Shown: positions 58,101 to 64,000 of the stretch, piece after piece
Position numbering within the stretch: position 1 is the first letter of the stretch
Layout: each line of letters begins with the position of its first letter
Notes under the pieces: model-generated
Database searches by the model: none
What the model was told of the DNA's origin: nothing
Seen by the model: only the letters and a program-made list of their open reading frames with translations
Origin: Antedon mediterranea
Taxonomy: Eukaryota > Echinodermata > Crinoidea > Comatulida > Antedonidae
NCBI RefSeq assembly: GCF_964355755.1
Contig: NC_092674.1
Coordinates: 30,122,001 to 30,186,000 of the forward strand
Reading direction: 5' to 3'
DNA: 64,000 nucleotides
Translations under genes and position numbers: made by a program

Positions 58101-59044
58101 TAAGTATTGTGCATAATGTATCTCATGCAACTAGACAAATCTTTGGAATAAATTAAGAATTGTATGAAGAACATGTTGGAAGATAACTACAAACAGTTAA
58201 TGTACAATTAGGAGAGAGAGATTTTGTACTCTTTTAATAAAAACACAAAAAGTGTTAACCACAAAAAAGCATCTGGTCTCTGTAAGAAAAATTAAACAAT
58301 TAAGCAAGGAGTTAGAATATTTACTTGTGTGTATTTCCCTCCATTATGGGAACACAGCTGTGATTAGGACCAGAGTAATGAAATAAAAAACACTACACAT
58401 GTGATAATTTCAAAAATCTGCCTGTTGGGTACCGTCAATTTGGAAGCGATGACATCGTGGAGCCCTTAGAACAGCTGCCACCGCAACCACTAGTGTAAAC
58501 CATGTTAACAAATCAACTTTCTCTACAACAACCAGTAAACAAACAAAATAATTTGTATTCCATGTGTTGTTATAGGCCATATTGTATGTTTTGGCATACA
58601 AAATAAACTTGCATATCTATATGTAGTTCTTTGATCGAAACCAGAGGAAAATTTTTTCACTGACTTATAATTTATGTTCCATGAGTTGCAGAATCTGAAC
58701 ATAGTTCATTCCTTATGTTTCCAGTTTGTCTGTCTGTCCCAAATGTGGAAATTGTCTGTTTACAATTTTTGTACAGTATACTGTATGTGTGCTATTTTAT
58801 GTATTTACTATGATTTAATTAGTTTTACACAGTACAGGGAAGAGTGACATTTCAATCTTTCCTAATATTATATATTATATTTCGTACGCTACATGGTGGA
58901 TATAACTTATTATTTTCTGTCAGTGATTTTATTTTATCCAATTTATGATTGAAGTGGACTGCATAATCTGCTATGGCAACTTATTCTCGTAATAATTCTC
59001 AACTAATTCTTATAATTGATTGTGCTTATAAACTCAGTCTCAAT

Positions 59045-59130
59045 TCACATTTGGTTAGGATTGAACTTAAGACCTTGGGGTTGGAAGGCAGGCACATTCA
59101 ACCACCAAAGCTAAAGCTCTTAAATTTAAT
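59045..59130 (-). mobile_element. tRNA-like SINE remnant
   Basis: Minus strand: TTTGGTGGTTGAATGTGCC (A-box-like), then CCAACCCCAAGGTCTTAAG and AGTTCAATCC (B-box-like). Same layout as 29115-29190. Confidence 0.42.
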
Positions 59131-60805
59131 TGTACAGTATAGTTTATTTATTTCTTTATACCTGTACTAAGATTTGTAAGCCATATCGTGAATGGTGTGT
59201 TTAACTACCGGATCCAATAAACTTATACAAGCAACAATAAAACTATAAATTAATATTATATAACTGATGTCACAGGGTCTGTACCTACTGTAGTTTCTTC
59301 ATATTGATTCATAAATTTATAAGTTTATCAGTCAATCTTTCACCGGATGTAATAAATCAAATTTATTGTTGACATGAATACAGTAATTAAAATTAATTAC
59401 CAAGAGATACAGAAGCTAATTCCAAGTTTCTGTCACTTAAATTTATCCATAAACGTTAAATTGTTTGCTAACGATTTTAAAGTAGTATCGAAAATTACCA
59501 TCTCACTTTTATTAGTAGTCCTTGTGGATTTGATTTTTTTATTTTTAGCGCTAACAATAGACTACATTCTTTGTTTTGAAACGTATTTGAGTACAAACAT
59601 TGCGTGTGATTTTACATTAATGTTTAAAAATTTATTGTTCCCCTGAAAAAAATAATTCTTAAACATTTTTTTTTAATATGCCATTATAATGTAACATAAT
59701 TACTAATAACTAATAGTTATCCACTTTGCCCAAAAATTTGATCGAAAAAAAATGTTTTTGCCTGAAAAAACTGTAATTTAAACCAAAAAAATGTCAAATT
59801 GGCTGCCATTTTTGGTTGAATTTAACCATTTATTTTATCATTTTATAAGTGAAAACATTATTTTTTTAACTTTATTAAATCTACAAAATAACATATTAAA
59901 AGTTTGATTAAATTATTTAATCTTCATTTTTCATGTTTTTGAAGGACAAAACATCTTTAATGTTTGATGCATGAATATGACCATTATAAAAGGAAAAATA
60001 TATATTAATGTAAATATCTGCATTAATTTGACTGGTAAATACGGCCACAGGTCACCAAAATGTTGTAGAACGATTAGACTGATATGGACATTAGTTTGAT
60101 GTGAACCACATCAAGTGATGACCATTGCACTTTGCAGTGTGATTTGCGCCACTGGACTAAAAGAGAGAGATCAAGATTAAATCAATCCACAACTTTTTAA
60201 TTTACTGCTTATATCTTGAATCACTAATTTTTCAGTGTAGTAATATTCACACCTGGCAATAAAATTACCATACTAAATCTAATCTCATTTTGGTCAATGA
60301 AAACTTTGAAAACATGACTCCCATGGGTCCCCAATTTGCTGCTTGGAATTCACTATGTAATTTTGTTGAGTTCAAATCAATTGAGTTCAGAGATAGTTTT
60401 ATTATAAGCCACACAATGTACTGCTTGTCTTGTAATAATATGATTATGAAATGAAAAAAGATGTTGTATCATTTCAGATATTCAATTATGTAATTTTTAA
60501 AAGAAATTAATAACTTTCTAGTAAAATTGTACTAAGCACTTGTGTTTTTTACTTAGCATTGGTTTATGTAAATCACTGTTCTGTACTGCTGATGATGGCA
60601 TTTTTTAATGACTGGATAAAAACCCCAACAAAAGTTATAAAATATTTACATAGAACTGCTTGTAATAGACATAACAGTGATATTTTTTAGGGTGGCATCC
60701 ATTCACTCACTTCACTAACAACTTTTCTAATAACAAACTTTTCTTCCCTTACTCAAACCTTACTCAAATAATACTTAGATTCTTACCTACTCAGTTATTA
60801 TATCT

Positions 60806-60924
60806 TAACACTATCAAACTTTATGTGACAACAAAGTGATGTGCCCGTATATGGGCATGATGATGTAATATCAATACCATTATTTGGACATATCACTGTT
60901 AAACTAGTTTGATAGTGTAGACTT
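60806..60924. mobile_element. TA-type MITE family 1, copy H
   Basis: ACACTATCAAACTTTATGTG at the left, GTTTGATAGTGTAGACTTA at the right, with core GTGATGTGCCCGTATATGGG. The outermost terminal bases are lost on both sides. Confidence 0.85.
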
Positions 60925-63639
60925 ATGATTGCACAAAATGACTGGCTGGGTTCATGTTCTATTGAACATTGCATCTCTAGTTTATTTCTTTACCTATCCA
61001 CAGTCATTCAACCTACAGTATTTTATTTCTTTCCTATTCCATCAATCATTACATCAGCATATGCTATCATCCTCCGTCATCTCATCACTCAGTTTGTCAC
61101 TGAAATAAACAATGTTGCTCTGTTACCTTTAGTTTAATATTGACTGTATAGCAGTTTGCGGGCTAAAACATTCCTCCATAAAATACTGTACATTTTTTAA
61201 TATCGGAAACAAAAATAATAATTGACAGGCCTGATTCCATGAAACTGATAAATGGATTTTTAATACAATCGCTCACTGAAAGATACATCATCATTGTTGT
61301 AAAGGTATAGAGCTATACCAACACCACTAATGAGTGACCCATTAAAATGCCAAAGGCTTATGGTTACTGTACAAATCATCATTATATTAAAGGAATTTTA
61401 TAATTAGAAAATTAACTTTTGCCTCAATGCTAATAAGTGATAAAAGATGGATCTAGATTATGTTATGAAAAAAAGAATGTATGTATTTTGTAAATGGTTA
61501 TGGCAGACTGGTTATGACAAATCACCAATATAAAAAATCTTTTTTTGTGACCTACCATGGGCCAAACCAAAAATATCATGTTGTTTGTAATGTATTGCAC
61601 CTTAATTTTCCTGTCTTCATGTTGTTTGTAATGTACTGTACTGCACTATTGGGTGATTCGTAAATGAGCTTTACTCTCATGGTCATCCATACCAGCATTT
61701 GTCGTCTATCTTTTATGAATTTGAAATGGTAAAATAAATTAATAGTGATACTATGTTATAGAATTCAAGATGCCAATACTATAAAAGCTGGTTTTTCAAC
61801 AGAAATGGAGTATTTCAAATGCCTATTTCTTATCAATTTATTTGTTTAAAGTATCCATATGCCTTTTTATGAAGGTTTGGCATTTTTTTATAGCTATTTT
61901 ATCTTTTTTAAAGTGTTTTTTTAATGAGGGTTGGCCATTGAATTATGCACAACACAGGTATTTTGTAAATGTCCCTTTATGGTTCCTTTTTAATCATCAT
62001 TATTTCTGTTTTATATGGGTTCAATAGATGATCCCTTTAACTAGATAATTACAAACACACGGGAGAACCATACCCGTAGACCAACATCCTTGGAATTTCT
62101 AAGAATAAAAAAAAAGTTGAATGTAACGCTTCCTTCCGTTCACGTCATCGGAGGCTTTTAATAATCTGTAAGTTGCCCTCGAGCCAGCAACCATCAAGAC
62201 AAGTGATACAGAAAACCAAATTGAATTATGATGCTGAAATTACTATCGGAAACTTGCGTTTATTTTTTCTTTACTGGTCGAAGCTTGAGCCAAGCCGGTT
62301 TGTTTACATGTTAGATGGATTTATTAAGAACTGGTACGATATCTAATGTGTTGCTACGCAGGCTAGCTATGACACCAGCTGTGTCCATCGTTGTATGAGG
62401 ACTTGCTCGTCGCTATCAAGTCATTTATCACATATGATACCATCAACAAGCAAATCTCAAACTCCGTTGGGAAAATTTTTAATTTAACTCCGGAAAGGTT
62501 TTAATGATTATTCCAATTTCAAGAGATTACACTTGCTCAGTTGTCTAATATAACTAGAAATTAATAAGAAAGAACTTAAAAATTTATAAACAATAGAATA
62601 CTTATTGTTTTTTTACTAAAAAATTACTAAAAATGACATTTCTCTTATGAGGTCATTGACATTAGGTTAAGTGTAAGTTTGAAAGTTCTTCGTGTTCTAA
62701 CAGCAATCGTCAAACTGATCAGACTGTCTGGTGTGGAAAGGTCAAAGTTTAATGTAGTTTGTAAGTAGTTGCTCCTCATCTGCCTGACTACAGCTTTTAA
62801 AATAATGAAAAATAAATTGTAGTTAACTTTTTACTTGTAATTAACAATGTGTAACAAATTCTTTTTACCATTGGTTTGACTTTTTCTAGTTTCTACAATA
62901 CGATAGAAAAAAGAGTATGGAACACAAACAGAATATTATTCAAATGTGAATAGTTTGACTACATCTGAGTTTTTGAATTAAGCTGCTGTTAAGTTTTGGC
63001 ATCCAAATAACATAAGTACATCCGGAAAAGGGTTTTAGGTTTGGTATTTGTGCCAGTTGCTGTAATTCAATTATTACCAAGCCAACTCTAAAGGTAGTGA
63101 AATGTAAATCATAAGTATCTGTTCTTAATATGGATACTGGCCACATTTTGTGATGTCCTACCATCCCTTTCATCTTCTTCTTAAGCAACATGTTAGAGGC
63201 GTTTTCATATGAAATACAAATAGAACAAACAATTCAGATGGTGTATTTCATCATCAAAAGTCATTTTTGATATTTGCTATTATGGAAAAAAAAACAACTC
63301 CACAACATGATATAGACATTCTTTTTATACTTAATATTTTACACAAATGCATAAATTTCTAGATACATACACTGTACTGTATATTTTATTATTCCCAAAC
63401 CTCAAATACACTAACTAGATGATGCCCATCCATTGGACTGGTTCTGACTAGTGATATATATATTTGTATAAAATACTAAGGTTAAAAAGAATGTCATAAA
63501 AGCTCTGTTACTATTAAATTCAAACCCTGATTGAATTAGCGATTAACATTCCTCTTCGCAGCTTCCAGCCGACATCAATTGACGATTATAATTGTTTTAT
63601 TTTCTGAGTTTCTATGCATATATTTGTATGTGGAAGTTG

Positions 63640-63930
63640 TTGCTAGGTTACAAGAAGCCGCTGTCACGGAGGGCGACACCTCCTGTGTGGTTTTAACATG
63701 ACTTTCAACGGATACATCAATGCTATCTCTTGTGTTTTTCTGTTGAAATACATGTGTTTTGACAGGGACCTGCGAACCTGAGTGATATGATATGTAAACG
63801 TGTCCGGCCTGATAGATATGAAGATGATGTGTATAGGTCTTGAAAGATGGCGTGCTGATGCTGTTCTCTGGAAACGACAGGAAACCAAAGTGACAGCTGT
63901 GATGCGGATCATGCTATTTGACAACTAGGA
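63640..63930 (-). other. GC-richer coding-like patch, unassigned
   Basis: A minus-strand frame of about 115 codons without ATG runs through here (STPSFKTYTHHLHIY, then VPVKTHVFQQKNTRDSIDV). A pyrimidine-rich acceptor candidate (TTTCCTGTCGTTTCCAG) lies near its start. A second minus frame of 86 codons and short plus frames are also open, so coding strand and even coding status are unclear. No family recognised. Confidence 0.25.
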
Positions 63931-64000
63931 AATGATCACAGATAAAATGAAAACATAGGGTTCTTTTTTTTATTCTAAATATGAAGTCAGTCATTCTCTG

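Larger units (their letters stand above)
54700..64000. other. Region right of CHIC without an identified gene
   Basis: Apart from the repeats listed here and coding-like patches near 55.0, 57.1 and 63.7 kb, I see no exon I can assign. Bases 56209-56350 and 62100-62440 are GC-richer than their surroundings, without a long frame or recognisable motif. By comparison with vertebrates, a ParaHox gene such as Gsx could be expected near CHIC, but no homeodomain signature (WFQNRR) was seen in this stretch. Confidence 0.55.

Noticed and set aside
62240-62440. Possible small minus-strand exon starting MDTAGVIASLRS
   Set aside because: The frame stops after about 25 codons, there is no suitable donor, and no family is recognised.
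54700-64000. ParaHox homeobox gene expected near CHIC
   Set aside because: I looked for homeodomain helix-3 type sequence (WFQNRR) and found none in this stretch. It may lie beyond the window.

Overview
The window is eukaryotic nuclear DNA from an animal. It is AT-rich (about one-third GC by eye), intron-dense, and full of short non-autonomous transposons. The host is probably a marine invertebrate deuterostome. The word TAGGCCTA and the style of repeats suggest an echinoderm, but that placement is an impression, not a proof. No prokaryotic genes, rRNA, CRISPR array or complete tRNA was seen. Most long open frames are transposon or satellite sequence. The real genes were found by joining short exons across splice sites with consistent reading phase.

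Three genes are supported. (1) Bases 1-13428, minus strand: the first five coding exons of a PDGFR/VEGFR-class receptor tyrosine kinase, with a signal peptide and three Ig domains. The rest of the gene runs off the left edge. (2) Bases 16913-41253, plus strand: a complete six-exon gene for the proteasome maturation protein POMP (141 aa, the same length as human). (3) Bases 45687-54277, plus strand: a complete five-exon CHIC gene (167 aa, ortholog of vertebrate CHIC1/CHIC2). Its second intron has a GC-AG boundary. Bases 54278-64000 hold no gene I can identify, only repeats and three small coding-like patches.

The gene order is the main result. In human, POMP lies next to FLT1 (a VEGFR) on 13q12, and CHIC2 lies next to GSX2, PDGFRA, KIT and KDR on 4q12. 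Both regions belong to the ParaHox paralogon. One invertebrate segment carrying RTK-POMP-CHIC in a row looks like the unduplicated ancestral arrangement. The head-to-head orientation of RTK and POMP matches human FLT1/POMP. The three proteins have unrelated roles (growth-factor reception, proteasome assembly, membrane traffic), so the linkage is historical or regulatory rather than a shared pathway.

The introns and spacers are a transposon collection. They include an eight-copy TA-flanked MITE family, a Mutator-like foldback element with about 140-bp terminal inverted repeats and a 10-bp target duplication, and a 35-copy 51-bp satellite directly beside it. There is also a tandem pair of about 1.5-kb hairpin-ended elements inside the last POMP intron, and an inverted duplication of about 3 kb between POMP and CHIC whose arms hold decayed copies of one cysteine-rich ORF. 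Several large palindromes and an AT-rich 23-bp minisatellite complete the set. Nine perfect TGACGTCA (CRE-type) palindromes were found, all inside three different transposon types.
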